Shown here: piece after piece, positions 1 to 10,229 of the stretch
Numbering within the stretch: position 1 is the stretch's first letter
How the letters are laid out: every line of letters begins with the position of its first letter
Assembly: GCA_018221105.1 (NCBI GenBank)
Contig: JAAOYA010000009.1
Location: 1 to 64,000 of the forward strand
Direction of reading: 5' to 3'
Origin: Candidatus Woesearchaeota archaeon
Lineage (GTDB): Archaea > Nanobdellota > Nanobdellia > Woesearchaeales > JAAOYA01
DNA: 64,000 bases
The notes under the pieces: generated by a model
What the model saw: the letters and a program-made list of their open reading frames with translations, nothing else
The model's database searches: none
What the model was told of the DNA's origin: nothing
Made by a program: the position numbers and the translations under genes

Positions 1-123
1 TCAAACAACTACAACATAGTAAGTGTTGTTGTAACCCCAAAAGTAGTCATTCAATTAGATACTCCAAAAGAAATAGCTTGTGACAGCAGAACAAAAACAA
101 TTTTAGAAAGCGCTTTTGTGTAA
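1..123 (+). CDS. C-terminal end of an upstream CDS (partial, product unknown)
   Basis: Frame 1 is open from base 1 to TAA at 121-123 (SNNYNIVSVVVTPKVVIQLDTPKEIACDSRTKTILESAFV*); directly followed by the CCA enzyme gene. Confidence 0.5.
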   Translation, partial: SNNYNIVSVVVTPKVVIQLDTPKEIACDSRTKTILESAFV

Positions 124-163
124 TTTAGTAACTTTTTTAATAAAAACAAGCTTTACTTCTAAA

Positions 164-1369
164 ATGCTTGAACAAACACTAAAAAACATACTACCTGAAA
201 AAAAAATCAACAAACAAGTAAAAAAAGTAGTTAACACTATAAAAAAAAGCTTGAAAAAAAATGGTGTGCACGCTCAAGTCTTTGTAGGCGGTAGCATAGC
301 AAAAAAAACAAATTTAGCAGATGATTATGATTGCGATCTTTTTGTTCGCTTTAACAAAAAAAAATATTTTGATAAAAACATTTCTGATATTTTAGAAAAA
401 ATAATAAGTTTTGAAGTAGAGAGAGTTCACGGCTCACGTGATTATTTTCAAACAATAATTGAAGGCGTAAAATACGAAATAGTTCCAGTGCTAAAAATAA
501 CAAAAGCAATTCAAGCGCAAAACATCACAGACGTCAGTCCATTACACGTTAAATGGGTAAAAAAATATCGCAAAAGCGATCAAATAAGACTATTAAAAGC
601 TTTTTGTAAAGCGCAAGACTGTTATGGTGCGGAAAGCTACAAAAAAGGTTTTTCAGGACACGTTTTAGATATTCTAACAATTTATTATGGCAGTTTTGAA
701 AAAGTCTTACGCGCAGCAATTGATTGGAAAGAAAAAACATTAATCGACGTAAAAAATTATCATATGGGAAAAATTAAGATCAACAAAGAAAAAATCAGCT
801 CTTTAATAGTCATTGATCCAATACAGCCAGAGCGCAACGCAGCAGCAGCACTATCGAGAGAAAAATTTGGATTATTTCAAAAAGCTGCCAGTGATTATCT
901 TGCAAACCCTTCAAAAAAGTTTTTTGAAAAAAAGAAACGAACAGTAGCGCAAATAAAAAAAGCAAACACTAAAACCAATCTGTTAATCTTTGAAGCAACA
1001 CCCCTAAATGGTAAAAATGATGTTGTAGGAGCAAAAATACTGAAAGTTTACGAGCATTTGAGAAAACAATTCATAATGCATGATTTCGTGCCATTAAATG
1101 ACGGGTGGTATTGGAACGCAAAAGCAATAATATACTTTGCTTTTGAGAAAAAACCATTAACAAAAACAACAATTCGCATAGGCCCGCCAATACACAATAA
1201 AAAAAACGCTGAGAACTTTCAAAAAATTTACGAAAATATCATTGTAAAAAACAAAAGATTATACGCAAAAGTATTGCGCGAGCATGTAAAACCGCAAACT
1301 CTAGCAAGCAAACTTTTAAAAACAAGCTACATTAAAAGTAGAGTAAACTCAATAAAAACCATGAGGTAA
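164..1369 (+). CDS. cca: CCA-adding enzyme (archaeal class I tRNA nucleotidyltransferase)
   Basis: GGSIAKKTNLADDYDCDLFVRF nucleotidyltransferase motif and archaeal CCA enzyme C-terminal features; ORF track start 116 extended upstream, ATG at 164 (MLEQTLKN) more likely. Confidence 0.9.
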   Translation: MLEQTLKNILPEKKINKQVKKVVNTIKKSLKKNGVHAQVFVGGSIAKKTNLADDYDCDLFVRFNKKKYFDKNISDILEKIISFEVERVHGSRDYFQTIIEGVKYEIVPVLKITKAIQAQNITDVSPLHVKWVKKYRKSDQIRLLKAFCKAQDCYGAESYKKGFSGHVLDILTIYYGSFEKVLRAAIDWKEKTLIDVKNYHMGKIKINKEKISSLIVIDPIQPERNAAAALSREKFGLFQKAASDYLANPSKKFFEKKKRTVAQIKKANTKTNLLIFEATPLNGKNDVVGAKILKVYEHLRKQFIMHDFVPLNDGWYWNAKAIIYFAFEKKPLTKTTIRIGPPIHNKKNAENFQKIYENIIVKNKRLYAKVLREHVKPQTLASKLLKTSYIKSRVNSIKTMR

Positions 1370-1426
1370 TACTATGAAAGTATACTCATTAACATTCGTG
1401 ACTTTCAAAAACCAGGAGGTGAGTTT

Positions 1427-2173
1427 ATGAAAGCAATTATACTAGCCGCAGGCTATGCAACAAGACTATACCCTTTAACAATCGACACGCCAAAACCATT
1501 ACTTGAAGTGGCAAAAAAAGCAATCATTGAATACATAATAGAACACTTAGAATTAATCGATGAACTAACAGACATTTATGTTGTCACAAACAACAAATTC
1601 TATGAAACCTTCAAAAGCTGGAATGACAAAGTAGTCTATGGCAAGACAATACACGTCATCAACGACGGCACAAACACCAACGAAGATCGTTTAGGAGCAG
1701 TAGGAGACATGCACTACGTCATAGAACAAGAAAAAATTGATGATGACACATTCATAATAGGCGGTGACAACCTATTCGAGTTCAACCTTAAAAAAATGGC
1801 AGAGTTTTCAAAACAAAAAAACGCTTCAGTAATAGCAGCCTATGACATGTTAGACTTAGAAGAAGTGCGCAACAAATTTGGAGTGGTAGTAGTTGATGAT
1901 GACAATAAAATAATAGACTTTCAAGAAAAACCAGCAGAGCCAAAAAGTACTCTAGCAGCAACAGCATGCTATTTACTATCAAAAGAAGACCTAGAAGAAC
2001 TAGAAAAGTGCATTGCAGAAAATCGCAAGCCAGACAACTTAGGAGACTTCATCAAATACTTATCACAAAAAAAACCAGTCTATTGCATGACATTTAAAGA
2101 AGGATGGTTCGATATAGGAAGCCACGAACACTACAAAGAAGCACAAACACACTTTGAAAACAAAAAACAATGA
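1427..2173 (+). CDS. Sugar-1-phosphate nucleotidyltransferase (NTP_transferase family)
   Basis: MKAIILAAGYATRLYPLTIDTPKPLLEVAKKAIIEYII; SD AGGAGGTGA upstream. Confidence 0.9.
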   Translation: MKAIILAAGYATRLYPLTIDTPKPLLEVAKKAIIEYIIEHLELIDELTDIYVVTNNKFYETFKSWNDKVVYGKTIHVINDGTNTNEDRLGAVGDMHYVIEQEKIDDDTFIIGGDNLFEFNLKKMAEFSKQKNASVIAAYDMLDLEEVRNKFGVVVVDDDNKIIDFQEKPAEPKSTLAATACYLLSKEDLEELEKCIAENRKPDNLGDFIKYLSQKKPVYCMTFKEGWFDIGSHEHYKEAQTHFENKKQ

Positions 2174-2655
2174 ACAACACATTAATAATAATACTATTAA
2201 CGCTAGCACCGTTTCTAGAGTTAAGAGCTTCAATACCTTACGGAATAATAGTGGGGTTGAGTTGGCCTTTAGTGTTTGTTCTGGCAACAACAGTGAATAT
2301 AATATTAGGTTTTATTCTATACTTTTTCTTTGACAAAATAGTGCGAGTTGCAACCTCAATAGCTCCAATAAAAAGATTGTACGAGCAAAAAGTACTGAGC
2401 ACACAACAAAAACTACAACCCTATATTCACAAGTACGGAACATGGGGCTTAGCAATATTTATTGGCATACCGCTACCTGGAAGCGGGGTATACAGTGGTT
2501 CAATAGCAGCATATGCACTTGGAATGAAAAAAACTGATTTTTACAAAGCAATGATAATAGGAGTTTTGATTGCTGCTATACTTGTTACAATAATAATGCT
2601 CAGTGGCAGTACTGCATTTAATTGGTACTTAAAAACAGAAGTTTATTCCCGCTAA
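2170..2655 (+). CDS. Small multidrug export family membrane protein (COG2426-like)
   Basis: LTLAPFLELRASIPYGI and GIPLPGSGVYSGSIAAYALGM motifs; hydrophobic; overlaps preceding stop by 4 nt. Confidence 0.75.
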   Translation: MNNTLIIILLTLAPFLELRASIPYGIIVGLSWPLVFVLATTVNIILGFILYFFFDKIVRVATSIAPIKRLYEQKVLSTQQKLQPYIHKYGTWGLAIFIGIPLPGSGVYSGSIAAYALGMKKTDFYKAMIIGVLIAAILVTIIMLSGSTAFNWYLKTEVYSR

Positions 2656-2679
2656 CTTTATAAATAGACCCGTCTTCTC

Positions 2680-3690
2680 GTGGGCTCTATGCAAATCAAC
2701 AAAGAATTATTGGAAAATCAATTAACAGACATTATAGGACAACAGAACACCAAAGAACAACTAAAAAGTGCATTACTTACAAATCGCAACGTTGTAATAG
2801 TTGGAGCCCCAGGAATTGGCAAGACAACACTAGCAAAAAACATAGCAAGAATACTGCCAGATTTAGACGTAGCAGATTGCGCTTATCACTGCCTACCAAC
2901 AAAACCAGTGTGCCCACAATGCAAATCAAACAACACTAAAACAAAAAAAATCAGTGGAAGCGAGCGCTTTGTAAGAGTACAAGGAAGCCCTGATTTGACA
3001 AGCGAAGACCTATTAGGAGATATTGACCCGCAACTAGCACTAAAGCACGGAGCGCAAAGCATTCAAGCATTCACGCCAGGAAAAATCTTCAAAGCAAACA
3101 ATGGAATACTATTTTTTGACGAGTTAAACCGTTGCCCAGAAAAACTACAAAACGCATTATTGCAAGTGCTAGAAGAAAGAATAGTAACAATAGGAGGTTA
3201 CGATTTAGACTTTGAAGCAGACTTTTTGTTCATAGCAACAATGAACCCAGAAGACTCATCAACAGAACGCTTAAGCACAGTATTGATGGATCGTTTTGAC
3301 GTAATAGAAATGGCATACCCTCAAACAATAGAAGAAGAAATACAAATAGTGCAAGAAAAAGGCAAAAAACTAGCAGATTATCCAAGCGACTTATTAGAAG
3401 TTGCAATACAATTCGTACAATTACTACGCCAAAGCGACGCCCTAGAACACAAGCCAGGAGTGCGCGCTAGTCTTGGAATGTACGAGCGACCACAAGCAAA
3501 CGCGATAATAGCAGGGCGCAAACAAGTAAATTTTGAAGACATACAAAAAAGCGTTGTATCAGTAATAGCACATCGCATAAAACTAAAACCATCAATAAAA
3601 TACCAGCAAACACCACAACAATACTTAACAGAACAATTCAACAAATTCTGTGAAAACCTAGAGTTAGACCAAAAAGGTGGTGCTGGGTAG
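2680..3690 (+). CDS. MoxR/Mg-chelatase-ChlI-like AAA+ ATPase with a Cys4 insert
   Basis: Walker A GAPGIGKTTL, Walker B ILFFDELNR, ERFVRVQGSPDLTSEDLLGDID; CAYHC...CPQC insert. ATG at 2689 may be the real start. Confidence 0.85.
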   Translation: MGSMQINKELLENQLTDIIGQQNTKEQLKSALLTNRNVVIVGAPGIGKTTLAKNIARILPDLDVADCAYHCLPTKPVCPQCKSNNTKTKKISGSERFVRVQGSPDLTSEDLLGDIDPQLALKHGAQSIQAFTPGKIFKANNGILFFDELNRCPEKLQNALLQVLEERIVTIGGYDLDFEADFLFIATMNPEDSSTERLSTVLMDRFDVIEMAYPQTIEEEIQIVQEKGKKLADYPSDLLEVAIQFVQLLRQSDALEHKPGVRASLGMYERPQANAIIAGRKQVNFEDIQKSVVSVIAHRIKLKPSIKYQQTPQQYLTEQFNKFCENLELDQKGGAG

Positions 3691-4870
3691 CGAGAGAGAA
3701 GACAAAAAAAGCTATGATTCACTAGAGCCAATAAAAGAAGTTGATGGAAGCCTCGCAAGCCAAAAGCAAGAAGACAAGTTAATGAAAACAGTCCTGCAAA
3801 GCGACAAAGACCAAGTAGATCAAGGAAAAGTAATAATAGAAGCCATCAACAAAGGCATCAACGCATTCAACCCAGACATAATGTTTGAAAACATGGCCAA
3901 CAATTTTTCAATGGCAAAAAAACTTTATGGCAAAACACTAATACGATTCCTAGCAGGCTATGATGATAGTTACGTAGAAAAAAATATCCGCATACCAGAA
4001 TTTAAAAAACAATTATCTGAGAACATCAAACACAACATAGAAAGATTACAAGACAACAAAATACTTGACAAAAAACACTTTCTAACAGACAATTCATACG
4101 AGCTAGCAGCAATAAACATATTACACGAAGAAGTAGACAAAGTAAGCGCCATAGGCAGTGGCGAGAAAACAAGCACTAAAAAAAGCCATTATGGACAAAA
4201 AACCGAGAGTCGTGATTATCGCAAAGGAGACCGATACAAAGACTTAGACATAAAAAAATCAATAAAAAAATCAATACGAAGAGGTCATAGCACAATACAA
4301 TTAGAAGACCTTAAAACATATGATCGTCAAAGCAGAGCAAAAAAATACATCATATACGCGCTAGACACTTCAGGCAGCATGAAAGGAGAAAAAATAGGCG
4401 TTTGCAAACGTGCAGGAATAGCACTAGCGTACAAAGCAATACAAGAAAAAGATCGTGTAGGACTGATAGTGTTTGGCGACAAAATAGAAAAAATAGTGCG
4501 TCCAACAAACAATTTTAGTGAAATAGTAAACAACATCATAGACTTAAAAGCCTCAAAAGAAACAGATATTTCTGCAGTAATAAAAAAAAGCATAGAATTA
4601 TATCCTAACGATGTTACAGGAGTAAAACATTTGATATTGCTATCTGATGCAATGCCAACAATAGGAAAAAAACCAGAAAAAAACACCTTAGACGCTGCAG
4701 GAATTGCAAAAGAAGCCAACATAACAATAAGCATCATTGGAATAAAACTAGACAAAGAAGGCGAAGAACTAGCAAAAAAAATCGTTGAAATCAGTGACGG
4801 AAAATTCTATTCAGTAAAAGAACTAGCAAACACAACAGCAATACTGCTAGAAGATTATTATTCAAGCTAA
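3677..4870 (+). CDS. VWA-domain protein (MoxR partner / ChlD-like)
   Basis: MIDAS-like ALDTSGSMKGEK and ILLSDAMPT; overlaps MoxR ATPase gene. Confidence 0.85.
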   Translation: MVLGSEREDKKSYDSLEPIKEVDGSLASQKQEDKLMKTVLQSDKDQVDQGKVIIEAINKGINAFNPDIMFENMANNFSMAKKLYGKTLIRFLAGYDDSYVEKNIRIPEFKKQLSENIKHNIERLQDNKILDKKHFLTDNSYELAAINILHEEVDKVSAIGSGEKTSTKKSHYGQKTESRDYRKGDRYKDLDIKKSIKKSIRRGHSTIQLEDLKTYDRQSRAKKYIIYALDTSGSMKGEKIGVCKRAGIALAYKAIQEKDRVGLIVFGDKIEKIVRPTNNFSEIVNNIIDLKASKETDISAVIKKSIELYPNDVTGVKHLILLSDAMPTIGKKPEKNTLDAAGIAKEANITISIIGIKLDKEGEELAKKIVEISDGKFYSVKELANTTAILLEDYYSS

Positions 4871-4909
4871 ACAAAAAACTATATAAACAACCAACATTCT
4901 TTTTTTTCA

Positions 4910-5155
4910 ATGTCATTTATCACAACACTTGATTTAATAGCACAAATAGGAATAGCACTATTTGGGGTGACAGCATTAGTGCTGGTCGCTAGAAAAAACA
5001 AGTGGGGCTTTGTTCTAGGACTAATATCACAACCATTCTTTTTTATCACAGTAATCATCAACAAACAGTGGGGCATCTTCACACTAGCATTCATTTACAC
5101 ATTCACGTGGGCTTACGGCATCTACGAATGGTTCTACAAAGACGCAAAAAAGTAA
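4910..5155 (+). CDS. Small ~3-TM membrane protein, PnuC/SemiSWEET-like
   Basis: 81 aa hydrophobic; KWGFVLGLISQPFFF...YGIYEWFYK resembles PnuC-family halves. Confidence 0.6.
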   Translation: MSFITTLDLIAQIGIALFGVTALVLVARKNKWGFVLGLISQPFFFITVIINKQWGIFTLAFIYTFTWAYGIYEWFYKDAKK

Positions 5156-5205
5156 AGTTTTAAATACGATACTTGTCAAAAAATACAGTATAAGCCTTTA
5201 AAACT

Positions 5206-8200
5206 ATGATTTTGAAAAAAAAAGAGTTGACAATATTATCCTTGCTAGCATTCTTGGTAATTCTAACAACAACAAGTTTAGCATGCACCACTCCAGTAGA
5301 TGACTTGTATATCAATAATGACACAGTACTGTGCAACGGAACATACAGTATTGCTGACACAGGGAATGGTTTAATTATCATAAATGCTTCAGATATTGTC
5401 ATAGAATGCAATAATACAATAATTAATGGAACATCTAATGGTATTGGTTTTAACATTACTGGCTTGGATAACGTGACTTTGAAAAATTGTGATATTCGTA
5501 ATTACGCCTCGCAATTATATATTGTGAGTGCTAAAAATACTATAATTGACAATACTTCTTTTATCAATGATCAATCTACTGCTATTAAGTTAATTTCATC
5601 AAATGATACTAGCATAATAAACAGCGATTTTTCCGGGTCTTCAAACGCACAAGTAATTAATGATACTGGTACAATAGCATTTAATGGATTATTTGAAAAC
5701 AATACTGTAAAAAACTATAATACAACCGTAATTGATTTTTCAGAAGCCTACAATTGGATTTTTAGAAATAATAATATTTATAACACTGCATATTTGACAG
5801 CAGGTTACACTGCAATAGTACAAGACAATATATTTAATAATTCTGCAAGTTATTTTTTATCAAAGGTACAAGATGATACACAAGTTTATAACAACACCTT
5901 TATGAATGCTCCATCCGCTATACATTTATTATTAGCAACAGCAGAATTTGCAAATAACACATTTACAAATATACAAACTGCTTTTGACAGGCCAGACAAC
6001 GCTGCCATAAAATTTTTGGGCGGCAACACTTTTACAAATGTTAGTGCCATAATGAATTGGACTTTAGACACAACAATTTTTATAAGAAATAGTCAACAAT
6101 TACCACAAGGTAATTATTTCTTAAATGATTCTGGTAATGACGGAGCAATAATAATCGACGCAGATAATATAGAGTTAGATTGCAATGGTGTTGTGCTCAA
6201 CGGTATGACTGTTGGTAAAGGTGTTGTTGATACTTCTAATTCCAATGTTACTATTAAGAATTGTGAAATCAGAGATTATAATGATGGGTTTAGTTTAACA
6301 GATGTTATCGATTTTGCCAGCGTCTCTAACGATTTCTCCAACTTACCAGGTGATGGCGTTGGGTGTTACAACAACTGCACACTTTTAAACATAACAGATA
6401 ACAGTTTTTACGCTGTGGGCTGGCCAATAGACCTTGACGGAACAGACTACTTTGACCAAATAACAATAGATAATGTAACCACTGAACTTGATGAAAGCTA
6501 CGGTATATATATTGATAACAACTTATTTAATTCAAACATAAGAAACGTCAAGATAAATAACAGCAACGGTGGATGGGGCGGAATATATATCGGTAGCGGT
6601 TATAATAATAACCTGACAAGTATCATAATTGAAAACAGCGATTCAGCAGCTCTAGAATTATACAGTTCATATAACACAGTAGTAGATAGTATAACAATAA
6701 CTTCAAACGCGAGAGAAGGCTTTGTTCTTTTAAGTTCTTACAACAACGTTTTTAAAAACACATTGATAACAAGTTGTGGGCGGGACGCGATAAAAATAAG
6801 CAACGCTGCGTCAGATAACAACACCTTTGAAAACATAACGATAACAAACACGAACGACGTATATTATGATTTGAACGTAGCCACAGCAGCTATTGATGGA
6901 ACAAAACTAATAGATACACACATCTCAAACTATACATTTGCTGGGGCTGGTGGAACACTAACAATAAAAGAATCAGGACTTGGCGAATTAAAGTATTTAC
7001 AAGTAGTTAATGGTAATGGGTATCACTTAAACGATGGAGACGCAAACGCGATTGTTAACATTGCTTCAAACCTTATAAGTGTCAGAAGCGACTTATCATC
7101 AGAGTTTAATAAAAGTGCAGAGCTTATTTTTTACTACACTGACAGTTTAGGATTTTCAAATAAAATACCTTATCGTAATGGGGTAATGTGTCCTGTAACT
7201 ATTTGTACAGAACTACAAGACGCTGACGTCTATATGTTTAATGTTACGCAGTTTTCAAATTATAGTGTAGGAGGGACAATACCTCTTGCTAATGACACAC
7301 TATTAAATCTTAGCACTACAGTACAAACTGATGGCTCAATAACAATATCTTGGAGTAATCAAAGCGGCGTAAAATATAATGTTTACAGAAATATTAGTGC
7401 TTTATCAGCTCCAGTTAGTAGTTTGCAAAGAATTGCTGCTAACATAACAACACTAAGCTATGTTGACACTAGTGTTAGTGCCAGCACAACATACTTTTAT
7501 GTCATAACAGTAAGTGATGCTAGCGGGGAAAACCAAAGCTCAATAACAAGCAATGTTAACGTTACAACACCTGCAACTTGTAGCAATGCGTATGGCGCGT
7601 GGGGTTCTTGGGGTGCTTGTTCAAGTTCACAACAATCAAGAACTCGCACAAGAACATGTTATGTAACCGTGGGCAACACTGATACTGATACTGGAACACA
7701 AAGTTGCACTTCAGGCGGTGGCGGAGGCGGTGGAGGTTCAAGTACAGCAACCGATGGCATAAGCCAATCAATTAGTTTATCAGAGATGAAAAATGGCACA
7801 AGCAATGTTAAGTTTTCAAAAGCAACAATTGACGTAGTAGAATTAGAAGTTGCCATATTAGAAAACAGTAACAAAGTAAAGTTTACAGTAACAAAACTAG
7901 CCACTAAACCAAAAATCCTGCCAGAGAAAGCAAAAGCTTACGGTTACTTATCTATTGATCATGAAAACCTTGAAGACAAATACATTAAATTTGCAAAAAT
8001 AAAGTTTAAACTCTCAAAAGAATGGATAGCGCAAAATGCTAGTTCTCCAACAAAAATAAAACTATACCGCTATACTACACAATGGGACGAGTTAGAAACA
8101 CGAATGTACCTACAAGACATTGTTAATTATTACTTTGAAGCAACAAGTCCTGGACTGTCATACTTTGTAATAGGGGTAGAAGGAGAAGAGCCGGAAGTAA

Positions 8201-8496
8201 CAGTTCAAGAGCAGGCAGAAACTCAAGAAGAAGACCTTGGCACAGCAGCACAAGAGGATCAAACAACAGCCGATCAAGAATCACAAGAAGAAAAAGCTGA
8301 AACTCAAAAATTTAACCCATTAAACAAGTTTAACAGGATATTATTTGGATTATTATTAACAATTGTAATAATTGCAACTTTTATGCTGCACCACCATCAC
8401 ATAATACAAGAAAAGAAAACAACAAAACAGCCTGAAAAGAAAAAAAGTACTTCCAAAAAAACAAAAAGAAGAAAATCAAGCACAAAGAAGTCCTAA
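5206..8496 (+). CDS. Large secreted/membrane-anchored surface protein: parallel beta-helix repeats, Fn3-like, TSP1-like, PGF-pre-PGF-like domain, TM, Lys-rich tail
   Basis: N-terminal signal/TM; repeated N-x-(I/V)-x-N beta-helix pattern; WGSWGACSSSQQSRTRTRTC; SISLSEMKNGTSNVKFSKATIDVVELEVAI...PGLSYFVIGVE; C-terminal TM and KKST/KRRK tail. Confidence 0.8.
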   Translation: MILKKKELTILSLLAFLVILTTTSLACTTPVDDLYINNDTVLCNGTYSIADTGNGLIIINASDIVIECNNTIINGTSNGIGFNITGLDNVTLKNCDIRNYASQLYIVSAKNTIIDNTSFINDQSTAIKLISSNDTSIINSDFSGSSNAQVINDTGTIAFNGLFENNTVKNYNTTVIDFSEAYNWIFRNNNIYNTAYLTAGYTAIVQDNIFNNSASYFLSKVQDDTQVYNNTFMNAPSAIHLLLATAEFANNTFTNIQTAFDRPDNAAIKFLGGNTFTNVSAIMNWTLDTTIFIRNSQQLPQGNYFLNDSGNDGAIIIDADNIELDCNGVVLNGMTVGKGVVDTSNSNVTIKNCEIRDYNDGFSLTDVIDFASVSNDFSNLPGDGVGCYNNCTLLNITDNSFYAVGWPIDLDGTDYFDQITIDNVTTELDESYGIYIDNNLFNSNIRNVKINNSNGGWGGIYIGSGYNNNLTSIIIENSDSAALELYSSYNTVVDSITITSNAREGFVLLSSYNNVFKNTLITSCGRDAIKISNAASDNNTFENITITNTNDVYYDLNVATAAIDGTKLIDTHISNYTFAGAGGTLTIKESGLGELKYLQVVNGNGYHLNDGDANAIVNIASNLISVRSDLSSEFNKSAELIFYYTDSLGFSNKIPYRNGVMCPVTICTELQDADVYMFNVTQFSNYSVGGTIPLANDTLLNLSTTVQTDGSITISWSNQSGVKYNVYRNISALSAPVSSLQRIAANITTLSYVDTSVSASTTYFYVITVSDASGENQSSITSNVNVTTPATCSNAYGAWGSWGACSSSQQSRTRTRTCYVTVGNTDTDTGTQSCTSGGGGGGGGSSTATDGISQSISLSEMKNGTSNVKFSKATIDVVELEVAILENSNKVKFTVTKLATKPKILPEKAKAYGYLSIDHENLEDKYIKFAKIKFKLSKEWIAQNASSPTKIKLYRYTTQWDELETRMYLQDIVNYYFEATSPGLSYFVIGVEGEEPEVTVQEQAETQEEDLGTAAQEDQTTADQESQEEKAETQKFNPLNKFNRILFGLLLTIVIIATFMLHHHHIIQEKKTTKQPEKKKSTSKKTKRRKSSTKKS

Positions 8497-8529
8497 ATTT
8501 TATATAGACATCAATATTTCTAAACTTTT

Positions 8530-9150
8530 ATGAGCAAAAAAGCATTACTTTTAATCAGTGGAGGACTTGACAGTCCAGTAGCAGGATGGCTAATGCGCGA
8601 GAAAGGCTTAGAAGTCTATGGAATATACTTTGATAACAGGCCTTTAGCTGACGCAAAAAGCTTTGAGAAAGTCAAAGAATTAAGCAAACTCATTGGATTA
8701 AAAAAATTATATGTAGTGCCGCACGGTGCTAACCAGCAAGAATTCATGAACATTGCTAACACACGCTTTCAATGTGTTTTTTGCAAGCGATTAATGTACA
8801 GGATGGCAGAGTGTATAGCAAAAGAAAAAGGTTTTGATTACTTGCTAACAGGCGAGAACCTTGGACAAGTCGCCAGTCAAACACTTGACAACCTAACATT
8901 AAACGATCAAAGTGTTAACATAATAGTGCTACGGCCGCTCTTAACTTGGTCAAAACAAGAAATTATAGACTTAGGGAAAACCATTGGAGTCTACGATATT
9001 AGCATACAAAAAAGCACTGGCTGCAAAGCACTACCAACAAACCCAGTAACAAAAGCAAAAAAAGAAAAAATATTGTTTGAAGAAAGCAAAATCAACATAG
9101 CACAATTAATAAAAATTAGTTTAGAGCAAATAAAAGAAGTGACACTATGA
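8530..9150 (+). CDS. ThiI-like PP-loop sulfurtransferase (C-terminal ThiI domain only)
   Basis: LLISGGLDSPVAGWLM PP-loop, CVFCKRLMYR, LLTGENLGQVASQTLDNL; no THUMP domain. Confidence 0.85.
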   Translation: MSKKALLLISGGLDSPVAGWLMREKGLEVYGIYFDNRPLADAKSFEKVKELSKLIGLKKLYVVPHGANQQEFMNIANTRFQCVFCKRLMYRMAECIAKEKGFDYLLTGENLGQVASQTLDNLTLNDQSVNIIVLRPLLTWSKQEIIDLGKTIGVYDISIQKSTGCKALPTNPVTKAKKEKILFEESKINIAQLIKISLEQIKEVTL

Positions 9151-10193
9151 GTTTGACAACAAAACAAATAAAAGAATTAAAAGAAGAACTAGACAATTGC
9201 AAAAAACCAATATACTTTTTTGACGATGACCCTGACGGACTATGCTCATTTCTATTATTTTATCGCTACAAAAGAGAAGGCAAAGGAGTAATAATAAAAC
9301 GTGCTCCAGGACTAGATTACACTTTTGCAAAAAAAGCAATAGAGTACGGCGCAGACAAAATATTCATATTAGACAAGCCAAAAATAGAGGAAAGCTTTAT
9401 TGAGAACATACCAAAAAAAATTCCAATAGTGTGGCTAGACCATCACTTACCACAAAAAACAACTTCCAACATTAAATATTTCAATCCAAAAATAGCTAAT
9501 TTAGATGAGTTGCGACCAACAAGTTATTGGGCGTACCTTGCAGTACAGCAAGACTTATGGATTGCAACAATTGGCTGCGTCAGCGATTGGACAGTGCCAA
9601 AAGACATTCTAACAACTTTCAAAAAAGAATATCCTAGTATAATGCCTAAATTGCCAAAAGATCCTTCGCAAGCACTCTACGAGCAAACAATTGGCAAACT
9701 ATCACGCTTATACTCTTTTTTATTAAAGGGCGCTATTAAAGACATTGACAAATCAATAAAAATCTTAACAAGAATAAAAACACCACAAGAACTATTAGAT
9801 AATACCACTCCAGCAGCCAATTACTTACACAAGCGCTTTGAAAAAATCAATGTAGAATACAAAGAATTATTTGCAAAAGCTAATAAAAAAACAAAAAGTA
9901 AACTATTACACTTTAACTACTTTGAAACAAGCAATAGTTTCACAGGAGACATCTCAAACGAGTTAATATACTATAATCCAGAAAAACTAATCATTGTAAG
10001 TCGCAAAAAAGGAGACGACATGCGAATGAGCCTTCGAAGTGGTACTATAAAAGTACGACCAATACTAGAAAAAGCATTAATCGGAGTTGATGGTCACGGC
10101 GGAGGACACTTACACGCTTGCGGTGCAAGCGTTAAAACAAAAGATTTTGACAAATTCCTACAAACAATCAAAGAAGAACTAGGAGAAAAGTAA
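9147..10193 (+). CDS. DHH-family phosphoesterase (RecJ-like)
   Basis: FFDDDPDGLCSFLLFYRY, VWLDHHLP, GGGHLHACGASVK. Confidence 0.85.
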   Translation: MSLTTKQIKELKEELDNCKKPIYFFDDDPDGLCSFLLFYRYKREGKGVIIKRAPGLDYTFAKKAIEYGADKIFILDKPKIEESFIENIPKKIPIVWLDHHLPQKTTSNIKYFNPKIANLDELRPTSYWAYLAVQQDLWIATIGCVSDWTVPKDILTTFKKEYPSIMPKLPKDPSQALYEQTIGKLSRLYSFLLKGAIKDIDKSIKILTRIKTPQELLDNTTPAANYLHKRFEKINVEYKELFAKANKKTKSKLLHFNYFETSNSFTGDISNELIYYNPEKLIIVSRKKGDDMRMSLRSGTIKVRPILEKALIGVDGHGGGHLHACGASVKTKDFDKFLQTIKEELGEK

Positions 10194-10229
10194 ACTTTTT
10201 AAATAAAACACAAATCTTGTCTATTATGC

